This document shows, in pieces, positions 27,265 through 40,660 of a stretch of 64,000 nucleotides of DNA. The DNA comes from Viola odorata. Taxonomy: Eukaryota; Streptophyta; Magnoliopsida; Malpighiales; Violaceae. Under the pieces are notes generated by a model. That model worked only from the letters and a program-made list of their open reading frames with translations. It ran no database searches and was not told the DNA's origin. Location: positions 54,401,151-54,465,150 of the forward strand of contig OY829538.1 in NCBI GenBank assembly GCA_963691705.1. Direction: 5' to 3'. The translations under genes were made by a program, and so were the position numbers. The number at the start of each line of letters is the position of its first letter. The stretch's first letter is position 1.

Positions 27265-27424
27265 TAGTACTTAATGGTAAAAAGCGTCCGCTATCGTCAA
27301 TTTAGACGATAGGGACTCCGGAAGGATAACAGCAATAACGCATGGGACCAAATCAAACAGAAATCGAAAAGTGAGATCAACTAAAATAAAAATAATAACT
27401 ATAGGGACCCCAGGGTGCCTTTTG

Positions 27425-30400
27425 TTAATGACCATAAACCCAACCATGAACTGTGACAGGTAAAAATTACAGGCAAAAGACGAGGATTAGGAGGGACTAA
27501 AACTAAATTATCACCCAGCCAGGACATTCTCAAATATTTCCATGTTATATTACATAATAACAGAAATTACATTAAAAATACAAATATTTTTATTAAAAAA
27601 ATCCCTAAATATTACCCTTTCTTCTTCTTTTCCCCTTATTTTCTCCCCTCCCCAAACCCAACTCTTGCGTCGTTTGTCATCTCTCACCATCATCGTCCTC
27701 CTTCCAAGACCAAGATGCACTACGCCACACAAATCGCAATCATCCGTTGTTCGTCTCTCTCAGAGTCTCCATCAGTCCCAATAAATCCCTCACATCAGTC
27801 ACCATTCATCACTACCACCGACCGACCGGACACAAAACTTGTCACAACCAAAGTGGATATCCGAAAGGACCGAACTAAATTCTGGAAAATCTAATTGGGT
27901 ACCAAATTGAGTATCCGTCTATAAACTTTGGATAAAGAGTCAATATTTTTCCGTGGAATTTCCTATATTGAACTCAAAATAATCAAAATTGGAGTAGATG
28001 AATAAACTAAACATCAAATCACTTTGATTCGATATTTTTTTTTGTAAGAAATATAATTGAATCGAAAAAATCTAGTTGATTTAGTCAATATAAATGATTG
28101 AACTAATCGACCTAACTAATTAAATATGTTGAATTTGGTTTTCTCATTTTTTTTCTTTATTTTTATATCATATTAATTTAATAAATCATTAATCCATGAA
28201 TCTAACAGCTCGAGTGTTTTCACATCTGATCCAATTCACATTTGCTATTTCACTCACATACTTTGAATCAATATTATCCCAAATTGAATTTTCATAGAAC
28301 TACTTAACTTGGATAGGCTCCAAGTCAACTCTACTCTTAGTAGTTATAAATAAATAAATTATAATACTTATATGCTCCAAAAAAATGGTAACTTTTTTAG
28401 ATGTCTCTTAGCCCTTTTGCTATTAGACGTACTCTAGTGAGTTATAACATCATAAGTTATAAAAAATCCTCTTTACATTCAACTATAACCGACATTAGTC
28501 AAATAATAGTATACTATTAAAATATTAATATTAAGATAATAGTCAATATTTTCAGCAATAAAAAAAAACTGAAAAAGACACCATGTCCGAAGTCAATTGG
28601 AAAACTTGACTCTTAACCCAACTAGAAATGATATGAGATGGGGAAATTGGAATTTGACCCGCTGATGGTAACTTTTTTTTATCGCTTGAATTGAGATTAG
28701 TCTTGTTTGATTTCTATCAAGTTTTTAAAAGGTGGTGATTGTTTTTAAAATTTTAATTTAAAATTTTAATTAAAAATGAATAACGAATTGGTAATTAGCG
28801 ATCACACTTGCATTGCAAATAAGTTAATTGAATACCCAATTTAATAGGAGAGATTTGACTCTAACTCTTGCAAAAAAAAACGACATATGGATGAAAATGA
28901 AAACAAAAATTCCAAATTGACCCGACCCGTTCATGAGTCGGTGGTGTCATGCTAGAAGCACCTTTTAAGTTCATGCTTTAACTTTTTTCTTTTTCTTTTT
29001 CTCGCTTTTATTTCATTTGCTTTGGTTTTTCTTTTTTATCTGCTCCTCTAATTTCAATACTTTAACCTGTTTTTTTGACTTTTGGTATCACTTGTTAGAC
29101 TTTTTTGCTTTTCCTTTTTCCCCCACTTTTAATTGTTTAATTTAGTGGTCAAACTATAAGATACTCAAGTTTTTTTTGGACTTAAAGTTTTAAAAAATCC
29201 AATTAGTTGTTTTACATTTTAGGTGGTTAATTAGTAATTTTTACTTATTTATCCTTAAATAAAAACAATAATTAATGGATATATAGATATTATTGTCAAA
29301 AAGTTTTCATTCTTATCAAAATCTTAGTATATGAGATTACAATTAAAAACTACTAAAAAAATTGAGGGATTATTTTAAACATTATATTATTATTTTTTTT
29401 ACCGATAGATAAATTTTAAATTTTATTATTATTTTTATCGCTAACAGAACGACCAATGATAACGAGACGGTAATGTGTGAGGATGGGGGAGAACACGATC
29501 TATTATTATTGGTGTTGACTTCTGTGGTGTTGATGGAAGATTTGCTTGGGTTGAAATTGGATTTAACATACTGTATGTTTTAACTTATTGACAGCCTTTA
29601 ATGTCAATGTGGTGGGGTCCACACACTGAGCTGTAAAAAGAGATTTTGTTTTGTTTGTTTGCCCGTAATTATTTTGTTTTTTTGGGAAAAATTGCTTTTA
29701 TTTTATTCTTAAATTAAATAATTTTTATTTTATTTTATGCGTACTAAAAAAATTATTTTTTTATATTTTTTAAATTTATATTTGATACTAAATTATTTTA
29801 TTTTATGTTTATTTATTTGGCCACTTTATTACTTTTACTAATCATTTTCCCGATAATAATAAAAAGGTAAATTAATAAAATTAAATAAAAAGTTACATAA
29901 AAAATAATAAAATATTATTTAATTTGAAGCCGAGAGAGTAGTCACTATCATTCACCAAAACAAAAAACAAATAGTCAGTAGACTATTTATGTGATTTAAT
30001 GCTCGATACATCATTTTTATATACTGTACTAGTAGACATCGTTTCAGATTTAATGCTCGATAAATAATGAAATAATTGTTGTTCCAAAATATATACTCTG
30101 TATTTTTAAAAATAACTCGCAAGTTTATGCACAGAAATTAAAAATATGCTTAGTTGCTTTATTTTTTATACTTAATATGACCAATTAAGTTATTAAAAGA
30201 TGCGTGGTAAAGGTTGAAGATGACAATATTTAAAATAAAAAGGAAAATCACTTGTTTTTTAAAATACAAATTAGTTTATAAAAAAAATAAAAGTATGAAA
30301 GGAATAAATAATACTAATAACCTTCATAGAACGGGCTTTGTGAAATTCGACAGTTGTACCCTTCAAGTGCGTTATCTCGCCAGACTGTGACCTTGATAAA

Positions 30401-31394
30401 AAGAACGGCCTTACATTGAACGGATATAAAGAATCCTTGCGAGAAGAACAACCATATGTATCATTGAACGTTATAAATTCTTTTGGTGCACGGTGGTTGA
30501 ACGGTTTACTCATTTTTTTAAGGAAAATATCTATCTTTTTCTGCAATTACAAGAGACCATGTATATGGTAAATATATTTCTATTGGTACAAGATTTCTCA
30601 TATACGATTTCCATTTTATGCCAAGAAATATGTTGCTATAATAACACTAGGACTTAAATTATTTAAGGTACACAAATAATATTAAACCCTGACCATTTTT
30701 ATACTCAAATATTTTATCAATTAATTTGATCGTCAGAATTTATACGCATCAACCCTAACGGTAGGTAATAAAGTTATTAAATAGTAAATACTAATAATGA
30801 TTAACGGTTGTAGTAACAGCTATACTCTAATGCATCATCACTGACATCTTCAACTATCTTTTACTTTGCTCAGTGAGATTTTATTTTTCTCAATCATTAA
30901 TTGTTTAATAAGTTGTGTACAGAAGCCAACGAATCCCTTTATTATGAAGTGTTTGCCTTTTTTTACTTTACTTTTTCCATTTTATTCGGCAAAATAAAAA
31001 CATCTCTAGATTGTTCTATTGCATCATCATTTTTTCTAATTTATGAAATGAAAACTTAGCCCAAACCCAGTCCGACCGACTAAAGCTCAACCAAAACAAC
31101 CCAGTCTGACAAAAACTCAGCCCAAACCCAACCAATCCCGAACATATCTGTTATTACGATTAACATCGTAGACAGACATGGCCAACAGAAAAGATGTTTT
31201 TTTAAAGAAAAAAAAATAGTATACATCCGATTTAAGAAGTATCAGTATTACAATTATACATCAGATTTACAATCTCTCACAAACCAATTACAATTAGACT
31301 CATACAAGATTGACAACTTAGCTCTGTGTAAATTGACAATGAGGGACCGGTTAAACTCCAAATGAGAATGATTATAAACTGCAAACAAAGCCTA
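27425..31394. other. Intergenic DNA between the nested transposons and the kinesin gene
   Basis: AT-rich sequence with T-runs and several short low-complexity frames. A CT-rich stretch lies at about 27600-27790. I find no conserved protein, RNA gene or complete mobile element. Confidence 0.5.
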
Positions 31395-34300
31395 CTACAA
31401 GAAGGAGAAGACGCTTCGCTTCCAGAATGAAGTTCTACGCCGACTTAGGCATAGTGGAGTAACATTGAGCAGCCCAAGCATCTGTTTCATGGCACACTCT
31501 TGCTCTTCAAAACCAACGATTTTCGCAACTAGGGTGGCACTCTCTGTTATATGATTCATATCATTTGTCTTAGACCACAAACAATGTACTACCTGCAACC
31601 TTCTGTTGTTTGAACTCAATGGAATGCCCCACTTCAGGAATATGTTCTCTCTTTCTGTTCTAGAAAGCACCCTCTGCATTTCTCTCGCCAGCATCTGCCT
31701 CTCTTGACTCAATGCCCTCTTGCTGCGCACACCAGAAATACACAAAGATATCGTAAACTGCTGGTTTTGAATAAAGAGGTGTAGATGTTCAAGGCCAAAC
31801 TAACATGCTACGTACCTTGAAGCTGGCGTTAGAACTTGTCCATCCACCATTGTTTTAGTGCCGTGTGAAAATGTGTCCTTTAGGAAGCGCAGCCTCCGAT
31901 GCTCAACCTCCATGTAAAAGGAATCTGCTGAATCGCCTTTAAACAGCAGGAAAAAGTAGCTCCTATGAACCAGGGATACGTTGCAAGCATGCCAGAGTTG
32001 AATAATCTCTCCTTGGATCCTCTTGAATTCTGAAGGCCATTTCGGAATATCTTCTGCCTCATATTGAATTGGATCCAAGCCAACATCTTTCACGTCATCT
32101 TGGATTGGATCCAAGCCAACATCTTTTACATTCTTTCTAGATGCATCAGTTTTCTCTTTCGTTTCCTGTGCCTAACAAAAATTAAACACATATAAAATGA
32201 AACAGCCGTTCAGTCCTCAATGATATCCACTTCTTATGCTACATCTATGATAAAGAGAGTTTTACAGGAAACAGAGAGAAAGGGTGGCTTAAGCAGGCAG
32301 TTTGGTAAATCCTATCACATTGTCATATTTGTGCTATACTTTTTTCCAATTTGAGAGTGACATCTAATTGTGATGTTTAAACAAAACATAAAATGTCAAT
32401 TATTCTCAACCTTATCTATGTGGGGATCCGATGACTGACCAACAAACAGAATGTGAAGACTAAGCAATGCAGCTCATCCATTCATTCTCAACTAGCTCGA
32501 GCAAAATTGCAAAAGGGTCATGGAAAAAGAAAATACTACTTACAAAATCATCATCCATAGCCGTCATTTCTCCATTTGCAGTGCTGCAAGTGGTACTCTT
32601 TGAGTTTGTTAAGGCTTCAGTAGTCTGCACTTTAAGCTCAGAAGCAGAAGTACTGATCGAAGCCTGAGAGCCAGTTCTTGATAAGCTTTCATTGTCATGA
32701 TCATACTTCAATGGAGGAAGTTTCCTTTTTGAACTTTCAGGCCTCCCAATGAAATCTTTCTCAAACCCAAAGGGAGGTGTGCCCTCAATGCTCTCTTTCT
32801 CTGGCCAACTAACTGACAAGTTATGCATAAGTATTGCTCTACAGCTTCTACTTCTGGCAAGATTAAAGCTTTTTGACCTACAAATGCCTTCTTTTAGTTG
32901 CCACGGAGATGTTTTTTCAGGAGATGGTATAATGAAAGTAGAAGCCAGGTCGCTTGACTCTTTTTCTTCCTTCAATGAGGGTGAATTCAGTTCTTCGTTA
33001 TCTCTTCCATTTATACTTTCCCCCATCAGCTCTGAGACACATATTTCTATGTCAGGGGATGACATATTAGAATTTGGATATCTGTTTTTGCTAGACCGTG
33101 AGCCATCTGAACTTGCATATCCTTTTGTTGTGCTATACTGCGACATATTTGAATTTGCACATCCCTTTGTATTTGGCTGTTCCTCTGAGATGCATTGAAC
33201 CTCCTTGCAATTATTGTCTGAATTTTCGTAAGTCTCTTCTTCAACAACGTTCTCATGTAGATCATTTCTAGTAACATCAGCAGTTGTAGTTGACAGGTCC
33301 GGGGAAGAGTTTGAATTCTTTGGAAGATGGAAATCCTCCACAAAGTGTGCAAGTTGGATGAAGTTCTCATCAGAACTAGCAATACTCTGTCTGTCAGAGC
33401 ACTGAGAAGCATTAAAGGATCGTTCACCAACATCTACGGAGGAAGGATCCTCTGAAATGAATGAATACGATGCTGAATTTTCAGATATGCATGAATTCCG
33501 CACTCGCAATCTAGGATAATGACGCTCCGGATCTTCCTGTATAACGTTGGACAGAAATAAGTCTAGGACAGAGAAGAAATTGAAATGGAAACGAATGCTT
33601 CAGCCAGGTAAAATGTTGAGCAGAAGAAACTGTTCATACCCATAATCTTGAAGGTCTATCATCTTCAGCCCCATGAAGTAGATCCTCAACCTGAGAGTGA
33701 GCATCGTCTAGTTGCCGAGTCAGGTCTGAGACCTGCTTCCTTAGCTGCATGAAGTCAAAAGAGTGGAAAAATTCAAGACTTAACGTATAAACTCATAGTT
33801 TTATATTGATATTGTGCACGCGTAAGTCCGATTGAACATGAATGCGTGAATATCATAACTGTTACCAGTTACCTACAGAGAACATAAATGGCATAACTGT
33901 ACAAAATACAAGAATAGCATAACTGCCTAAAGTGTAGATTATACTCTTTTTCCTCTCCCCGAGTGTCCTTTGTTCCCCTTCCTGGCAGGAGACTAATGTC
34001 GCTCGTGCACTGTCAGTACTCGTAGATTACAGTTTAACTATATATGCTACACAGAGAAGTCATACGGCAATCCTAACCCATATAATTTATGGAAGATGAT
34101 GGGCATACTGAATGCTAGAATGTAAGAAGAGAGTTATGTAATAATGTCTCAACAACTTGTTCTTTTGAGCTAGCAGAACAAGGTATATGAACCTCATGCA
34201 TGCAAGTCTTGACTGATATTTTTATCTAGGATCCTAATCATAAAAAAAGGGCACTCAAATGTAATACTAAAAGCCTGATCATACCTTCTCTATCTGAAGA

Positions 34301-36849
34301 TCTTTTTCTTTTAGTGCTGCATTGGAATCTGATGTAACAGAAACTGGCCGTGCACTCCTCAATTCCTCCCCCATTCTGGTCAATTCTCTTTGCAGCTGCT
34401 TTACCAATGCTTTATCAGACATGACTACGTTGACCCGTGCATTAGTTGCCACTTCTTTAGCACAACTTGCAAAAAGGAGGGTGTTTCTAGATTGCTCAAC
34501 ATGGGTCCGTGCAGGGCTCATGGTACAGATGATGGCAGTTTTAGCATTGCCACCTAAAGAAGACTGCAGTATGCGGGTCAGTTTAGAATCTCGAAAGGGA
34601 ATATGCCCATTTCGTCCTTTGCTGCGATCAACCCAATTATATTCATTAGCAGCAGAACTGATAATTGACCTTACAGATCAAGGGCCAAAGGAAGTTCTAA
34701 AAAATAAAAATATCAAATGATCCAGAGAATTTGACGGGGAGGAAATTTACGAAACCTCGATGTCACTCTAGCCTTCATAATATTCAAAACAGACATCTAT
34801 TTTAAGAACACAATTTTCACATCCTGACTGCGATATGAGGTGTTAAGGTTCAAGGTCTAATACTTTCGACACATTGAATTAATAACGCAATACAATCCCT
34901 TTGTAAGCTAACCTTCTGCATTTTAGTTATGGAGAAAGGAATGGTAATAGTTTAATTTTAACTTTTGGCAGTAGCATTCTATTGTATGCAGTAGCATTCT
35001 ATTGTATGGCTGTACAAAAAGTGAATGATGTACTCTTATTGTCTGTTGAAATTAAAGAACTGAGGAGAAAACAACATTAAGCTGACCTTAGCTTACGGAT
35101 AACAGTTCCTAGTGTCAGTAAACTGCGGTTAATGTGGCAACCTTCTTTCAACCTGGCACCGGCTGATGATGTCTGGGATGCACGCTCACTTCCAGCTAGA
35201 TCAATAAAATTCTGTTTGGAGAAGAATGATTAGTACAATATCAATTAACATTACCAAATACGAGATGAACAAATTTTATAAAACTCTAACTCTTACCACA
35301 GTAGCTGAAAGTGAGCTTGATTTGTCATTGCCTAAGAACTCACATGCGGAGCTTTCAATTGTCTGACATGTACACATAATCAGTTAACAATATAGACTTT
35401 TCTTTTCATTTCTAAGTTTTATAATGATAGCTGTTCGGTCATACCAGTCTCAGAATCTGATGAGATCTGGAGCTTGTTTCATTCAGGGCAGTCTCCCCTA
35501 TTTGTCTCTGAGCTGCAAACATGTATAAGACCATTGTTTAATAGGTGTCCAGTCACAAGTGTTCTGGAGAGAGAAGGATTAGCCTAGATTCAAGAGCATT
35601 ACTTACCTTCACAGAAAGATAGAAGTTCTCTAAAATGATCCCAATCCCTTAAAGTTTCCTCCATGAGTCTCTCGACAACAGTCCCTCTCTGTTAACAAAG
35701 TTGAAGGTTACAGCAATGAAAAATGCATATTGTAGGTCTTCATAATAACAACAATGGGAATCACCTCCGGATCATCAAGAAGTCGAAGGGGGGTTGTATC
35801 AGTACTAAGCAAGTCTCTAACAGATTCATTGTAGATCTCCATAGCAGAGAATTTCAAGGTAAATTCTCTTTCCCTGTGCTGCAGAAGAGAGAAAGGAAGA
35901 TCAATTTGTCAATAATGGGAAATATAAAAAATGTCATAAAAGTTTGAGGAGCTATGAGAATCAACAATATCTACTCTTCTCATTACCTTTTCTATGTAAT
36001 CATATATATCTGCCACTGCGTACCCTGTAATTCCACTCATGGTGTATGTCTTTCCGCTACTCGTTTGTCCATATGCAAATACACTCGCTGAAAATTATGT
36101 ATCATTATATGAAAGAAATGAAACAAAAGAATGGCATAGAGCGAACTTCATGAACCAGAAATGCTAATAATTACATGGGTCATGAACTTACAATTTATGC
36201 CACTCACAACCGCCATCGCAACATCCTTGGCTCCTTCCTCATACACCTGCCTTGTGGAGCAGTCAGGCCTGAATACTCTGTCTAAAAACAACAAATTAAT
36301 CAAAAATAACAAAGAACAAGATGGAGGAATAGAAAACTTTCTATATGACAAAAAAAGCTAAAAAGTAACTACTAGAAACATGAATATCTAACACAAAAAA
36401 GATAAGCATCCAGTCTGGCCAATTTACTACATAGCTGAAGAGTGGAAAACCCAATGTTTACAGTCTAAATGGATAAAAACTTATATACATTCTTAAATAT
36501 GGATTTATTTACAGAGATATGCAGTCAATATCTGTCCATTCAAGATGGATAACTACACAAAATGGACAAAATGGAACCAAAAATTGAAGCTGAAACAGAC
36601 CAAAAGATCTGAAAGCTCTGATGGAAGCAACTTCTTACCAAATGAATAGGCAGTCGGGTACATGGACCGCTCTGAAACTGGAAGGTTATTCCTGAATATG
36701 ATAGTGTCGTCACTGATGCATTCCCAATCCGACACATCATTTTTAGCAATTTCCTTCTCATTCAGAGGTCGCAGCCGAACTGAAACGAAGATCTTCTCCT
36801 CCCCACTTCTCGACCCTCGCATCGACTCATCGTCATCAGCTGCCCCCAT
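31395..36849 (-). CDS. Kinesin-7 family motor protein (NACK-type C-terminus), 13 coding exons
   Basis: Coding exons, 5' to 3' on the - strand: 36849-36639, 36281-36192, 36087-35987, 35878-35765, 35688-35607, 35512-35445, 35362-35297, 35211-35087, 34621-34285, 33744-33640, 33536-32544, 32171-31816, 31722-31395. All introns are GT-AG and the phases add up (2976 bases, 991 aa). The motor is N-terminal: [19 protein letters not shown]-loop GQTSSGKT, switch [10 protein letters not shown], switch II DLAGSER, then [20 protein letters not shown] short neck coiled coil follows ([20 protein letters not shown]), then a long Ser-rich stalk. The tail resembles the NACK C-terminal domain (DUF3490: [30 protein letters not shown]). 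The closest family by memory is At2g21300/At4g38950. It should be a plus-end microtubule motor, perhaps in cell division. A 5' UTR intron ends just before the ATG. Confidence 0.93.
32062..32130 (-). repeat. In-frame tandem duplication in the kinesin tail
   Basis: The coding strand repeats GATGTTGGCTTGGATCCAAT, giving the peptide KDVGLDPIQ twice in succession. This is an in-frame duplication of about 36 bases just before the NACK-type domain. Confidence 0.8.
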
Positions 36850-38633
36850 CTCCAGGCTCCCCTCCAAACAACACTGAAAATCATACCAGATGTAAAGAAC
36901 TCATACCATCAAAAGCACCACACAGACACCATATTTGCCTCTTCTGTTCAGCTCCTCCACTACTCTTTTCTTTCAATCGGGCTAATGCATCATAGTTTTG
37001 TTCAAATAAATAAATAAATGGTCTGTTCTGCTAACAGAGAACACAAGGGTCATCCAACCTTAAAGGCTAAAATGATCAATATAGACAAACTAATCATGGG
37101 TCAATTGTAAACTCATTGACAATTTCATGGGGCCTTTGTCTCAAACAGCGAAACTCAATTTCTTCATATCCCATTTCTCAAATTTTCCACTTTTCTTAAG
37201 AAAAAACCGTGACCAAGCATATGAATGGTGCCAATTCACAAGCAATTATTCTTTTTTGAGTCAAACAGACAACATCTCAGCTAATTTAATATGTACAATA
37301 CACAGCAGTCTCTTCTCTAAACTGGTCCCCAATTACAGACTGTCAAAGAACTATGGTCATGTTCCAAAACACCGGCATTTTGCTTAGGAAAGAACAAACA
37401 ATTCTTTCAATAAAAAAACAAACACATAATGCAGGAAACAAATGCCCATTGATCTTAAAAATAAATAAATAATAATAACCTTGGAGATTGGGAATTCTCA
37501 GCCACCTCAAAGAATGTTGGTGAGGATTGGAAGAAACTCACTGACTACATTAGAAAATCCAAACTGTGGAAGATGGAAAAAGAAACAAAACCCAGAAAGA
37601 AAGAGACAAAAAGCTTTGGACTTTCTTCACAACCCTGCAACAAATGCAAAAATCTAATCAAACGGCTATCTGGGTTTAGCTTACATTATACAGAAACAAC
37701 AAAAAGAACCCAAAACAGAAAAGAAAAGAAAAGAAGAATGGGAAGAAGAAGAAGCACAAACTCTTGAATGCAGAGAGGGTGTCTTCTTCTTCTTCTTCTT
37801 CTTCTTCTTCTTCTTCTTCTTCTTGCAGTTTTGCAGTTTCCTTGAAATTTCTGGTTTTTCCTCTATGGATCTCACGCACTTTGCGTGGATAATTTTTGTT
37901 TTTAAGGGGTTTTGATTTAAAAGGGAAATGCAAAATAATGGAGGATGGTATTGAGTGGTGGTTATGGAGTCGACTGGGTTGGCTAGTTGCTTTCCTGGTT
38001 TGCTATATGGGATATTATTAGCCTTCAATTCAAAACTACCGCGCTAAGTACTACATGATTATACATCCTCCTAAATAAATCTCAATTTGTTATAAGATGA
38101 TGATATATTTAGCCATTTTTATGTTTTCACCTAATTTGATTTGCTTCTGCTTTAAGACTTTGTAAAGTAAATCACATTAATATAAAAGGTATTATTTTTC
38201 TTTGAGATAATTTTATATAGCTGTATTCTAGTACAAGACAGCTCCTCTTTTACTTTTTCTAACTTCAAAGTTATGAAAATAAATAGAAAGAACAAAATAC
38301 ATTTTTTATTAATTATAGACAAAGACAATGTAACATTAGTCAAATGGATAAAATCTTAACAAAAGGCATTAATTGTATAAGTGATAATCAATAATCTTTT
38401 TTGTTCCCTTTAAAAAGAATAATAATTTTTTTTAAAGTATTTTGACATTTTTCAAGTATAATTCAAGATTTAGAGGTATAATTTCTCGAATTGTTTATAA
38501 AGATTATATTGAATGATCCGAACCAACCAATCAAAATAGAAAATCAGGAACATGCATATAATGAACTTGGAACTTGGTTACTATAGAACTTCACTCGAGT
38601 TTTTATTTATAAATATTTTTTGTCAATATAAAA
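36850..38633 (-). promoter_or_regulatory. Kinesin 5' UTR, leader intron and promoter region, with a GAA/TTC microsatellite
   Basis: The ATG exon is preceded by an AG acceptor (GATTTTCAG|TGTTG, about 36877), so at least one intron lies in the 5' UTR. A TTC run of about 43 bases at 37782-37824 reads as GAA on the mRNA strand and would sit in or next to the leader. I see no other gene; the frames here are repeat-driven. Confidence 0.5.
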
Positions 38634-38635
38634 TA

Positions 38636-38895
38636 CTCCCTCCGGACACAAATACTTGTCACTTTTCTACGGATTGTTACTATTTGGGGTATTTGTCATT
38701 TTATCTTTTTCGAAGCATATATTTTGTGCAAATGATAATTTTTTTTTTTGAATCAATCCAATTTGATGATAGTGTGGTAATTTCAGTGGAAATTAGAAGA
38801 AAAAATGAAACAATGAGGAATGAAATAAGTCCGTAAATCAACGGCTTACGCTTTTCTACTATTCTAGAAAGTCATTTATTTATGACCGGAGGGAG
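38636..38895. mobile_element. Stowaway-type MITE, 260 bp
   Basis: The ends read CTCCCTCCGGACACAAATA and, in reverse complement from the right, CTCCCTCCGGTCATAAATA. TA flanks both sides (38634-38635 and 38896-38897). No coding sequence. Stowaway elements are moved by mariner-like transposases, and the termini share CTCCCTC with the large MLE in this window. Confidence 0.92.
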
Positions 38896-38897
38896 TA

Positions 38898-39573
38898 TAA
38901 CATCTTAGCAGGGATATTGGTAGGATATTGATGTTTTAATGTAGTTTGTTTTTGGGTTATGTTTATGATTAATGTTTTATTTTTTCAGTTTTGCTGTATG
39001 TTTAGTTGCACCAATAAGTCAATGTTGCGGTAAACTTCACCTGTAGTTCAAATTTTAAGTTTTAGAGTACAAGAAATGGAAATAATGTTCGAATTTGAAT
39101 AATTTTTCTTTTAAAAATGGCAAAAAGTACTCGGGCGGGAAAAAAAAGCTGCTAAAAGAAAGAAGAAATTATAATTGGGATAGGGCTAATTAATGTGTTG
39201 ACTGAAAAGAAAGATGAGTAATGTATGCACTGTAGTAGGTAGCATCCCATGTGGTGACTAGGGAGAGGGAGAGAGAAGAGAAGAGATTCATTGCATGGTA
39301 GTATGGTATTGGTATATTAATACATACTAAGTTTTTTTTTTTTTGTTGCTAAAATGATACAATATTGTTTCCTACCAATCTGCATCTAGGCCATCTCGAC
39401 CAACTCGATCTATCTCGGGGAAATATTGGTCAAGATTGACCGGTGCAAATATCCTTATATACTATTTCGTGTAAAAAAAACAAACAGTTGATTTTTGCTA
39501 AATTAATTTGTGATTCGTTCTTCATGTTATCATTTTTTTCTTTAGCCTTTATCATACCATTCGCTCATGTCAA
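38898..39573. other. Intergenic DNA
   Basis: AT-rich, with a T-run near 39331. I see no gene or repeat structure worth naming. Confidence 0.5.
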
Positions 39574-39915
39574 TTGATACTACATAATGAAGCTATTGCC
39601 ATCATAGAAGCCACCATCCTGGTTTCCTCCATGAACTACATTGATGCGATTGTAGAGATGAATTCAAAAGTTCTAATGGATTGCCTTAACAATTCCTCCT
39701 TGCCGGTGTCATGGGATGCTTTGACTATTGTTAATGATGTTAAAAGCAGATTGAGGTTGTTAGATAAAATTTATGTTAGACATGTTGTTAGGAATGCAAA
39801 TTGGTTAGCTAAAGCCATGAGGCTTAGATTTTGTCCACAAGATTGGATTGTTAATATTCTTGTTCCCCTCCAGAATTTGTTGGATTGGGATTTTTTTGCA
39901 TCTTCTCCCTTTTAA
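39574..39915 (+). pseudogene. RNase H-like (RVT_3) domain remnant, probably from a LINE-type retroelement
   Basis: The frame reads EAIAIIEATILVSSMNYIDA, VEMNSKVLMDCLNNSS, IVNDVKSRLRLLDKI and VRHVVRNANWLAKAMR. This matches the pattern of the plant RVT_3 domain (E...A...A, VE(S/T/M)DS-K-LV..LN, I..D, V.R.AN..AD.LA) found at the end of non-LTR retroelement polyproteins and in stand-alone copies. The first catalytic Asp region and the final Asp (expected after NWLA) are not preserved, and the rest of an element is missing. A decayed fragment is the best reading. No start codon context or introns support a live gene. Confidence 0.6.
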
Positions 39916-40058
39916 TGAAGATAGATTAATGATTTACACGCACACAAAAAATCATACCATTATATACTTTATTATACCGTTCATTTATTAATACGATATG
40001 GAAAATTTTGTTTAACTTGTTGTATGTTCCTCCCACGGGTAGGGATGAGCATGGGTCG

Positions 40059-40264
40059 GGTTTGAGCATAACCCAACAGCCGACCCGCCTACTCAGTTTT
40101 CTTAAAATCATGACCCAACACCCGACCCGCCTACTAGATAATACACAGGCGCGGGCCGGATTTGAGCATAACCCAACAGCCGACCCGCCTACTCAGTTTT
40201 CTTAAAATCATGACCCAACACCCGACCCAACCCAACTCGCACCCGTGTATTATCTAGTAGGCGG
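40059..40264. repeat. Direct and inverted repeats inside the hAT element
   Basis: A stretch of about 68 bases (TTTGAGCATAACCCAACAGC through CACCCGACCC) occurs at about 40059-40127 and again at about 40161-40229. CCCGCCTACTAGATAATACAC near 40125 is reverse-complemented at about 40243-40264, which would allow a stem. Confidence 0.85.
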
Positions 40265-40449
40265 GTTTGTGGGTCGGGTTGGGTCGATTAAATCTCTTAC
40301 ATGATCCACCTACACCCACGGGTGAAAAAATCGCGGGTTTGCTGGTTGGCGGACCCAACACATATTCACATGTTATTAAATATCATATTCACCTAATAAA
40401 TTGAAATCAACAAATATCAATTATGCAAATAAACATTTTAACTCGACAA

Positions 40450-40660
40450 ACATTAAGTTTTAAAGGCTCTGCTAGGTTAAAATAAAAATGGGTATAAGAG
40501 ATTTATATAGATGGGTAATTGGGTGATGGGTATATTAGTATATAGTGACTCGACAAATATTAAGTTTTAAAAGCTCTGCTGGGTTAAAATATAAATGGGT
40601 ATAAGAAGTTTATATATGATGGGTAATTGAGTGATGGGTATATTAGTATATAGTGACGGG
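40450..40660 (+). repeat. Tandem duplication of about 107 bp inside the hAT element
   Basis: ATTAAGTTTTAAAGGCTCTG + CT(A/G)GGTTAAAATA..AAATGGGTATAAGA + GATGGGTAATTG.GTGATGGGTATATTAGTATATAGTGAC occurs at about 40450 and again at about 40557, with a few mismatches. Confidence 0.85.

Larger units (their letters stand above)
4546..27424. mobile_element. Outer foldback (long inverted-repeat) element, split by a nested mariner-like element
   Basis: The 4546-4700 arm (GGCACTTTGCGGACCCTAT, then ATCGTCTAAATTGACGATA) is matched in reverse complement at about 27267-27424 (ATCGTCAATTTAGACGATAG, then ATAGGGACCCCAGGGTGCC). The palindrome continues inwards: TCTGACATTGTGTCAG near 4730 pairs with CTGACACAATGTCAT near 5636, flanking AT-rich sub-repeats. 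With the insertion (5670-27264) removed and one TA kept, the right arm reads continuously (AATAATAGTACTTAATGG against AATAATGATAGTTAACGG from the left arm). The original element was therefore about 1.28 kb and non-coding. The long palindromic arms suggest a foldback or Mutator-like MITE, but I could not find a clear target-site duplication, so the family is unassigned and the ends are good only to a few bases. Confidence 0.75.

Noticed and set aside
28560..30546. Short frames in the intergenic region, including 91 codons at 30271-30546
   Set aside because: Low complexity or no family resemblance, no promoter or splice context.
37676..38028. Two - strand frames with long Glu or Lys runs
   Set aside because: They are translations of the TTC/GAA microsatellite in the kinesin leader region.
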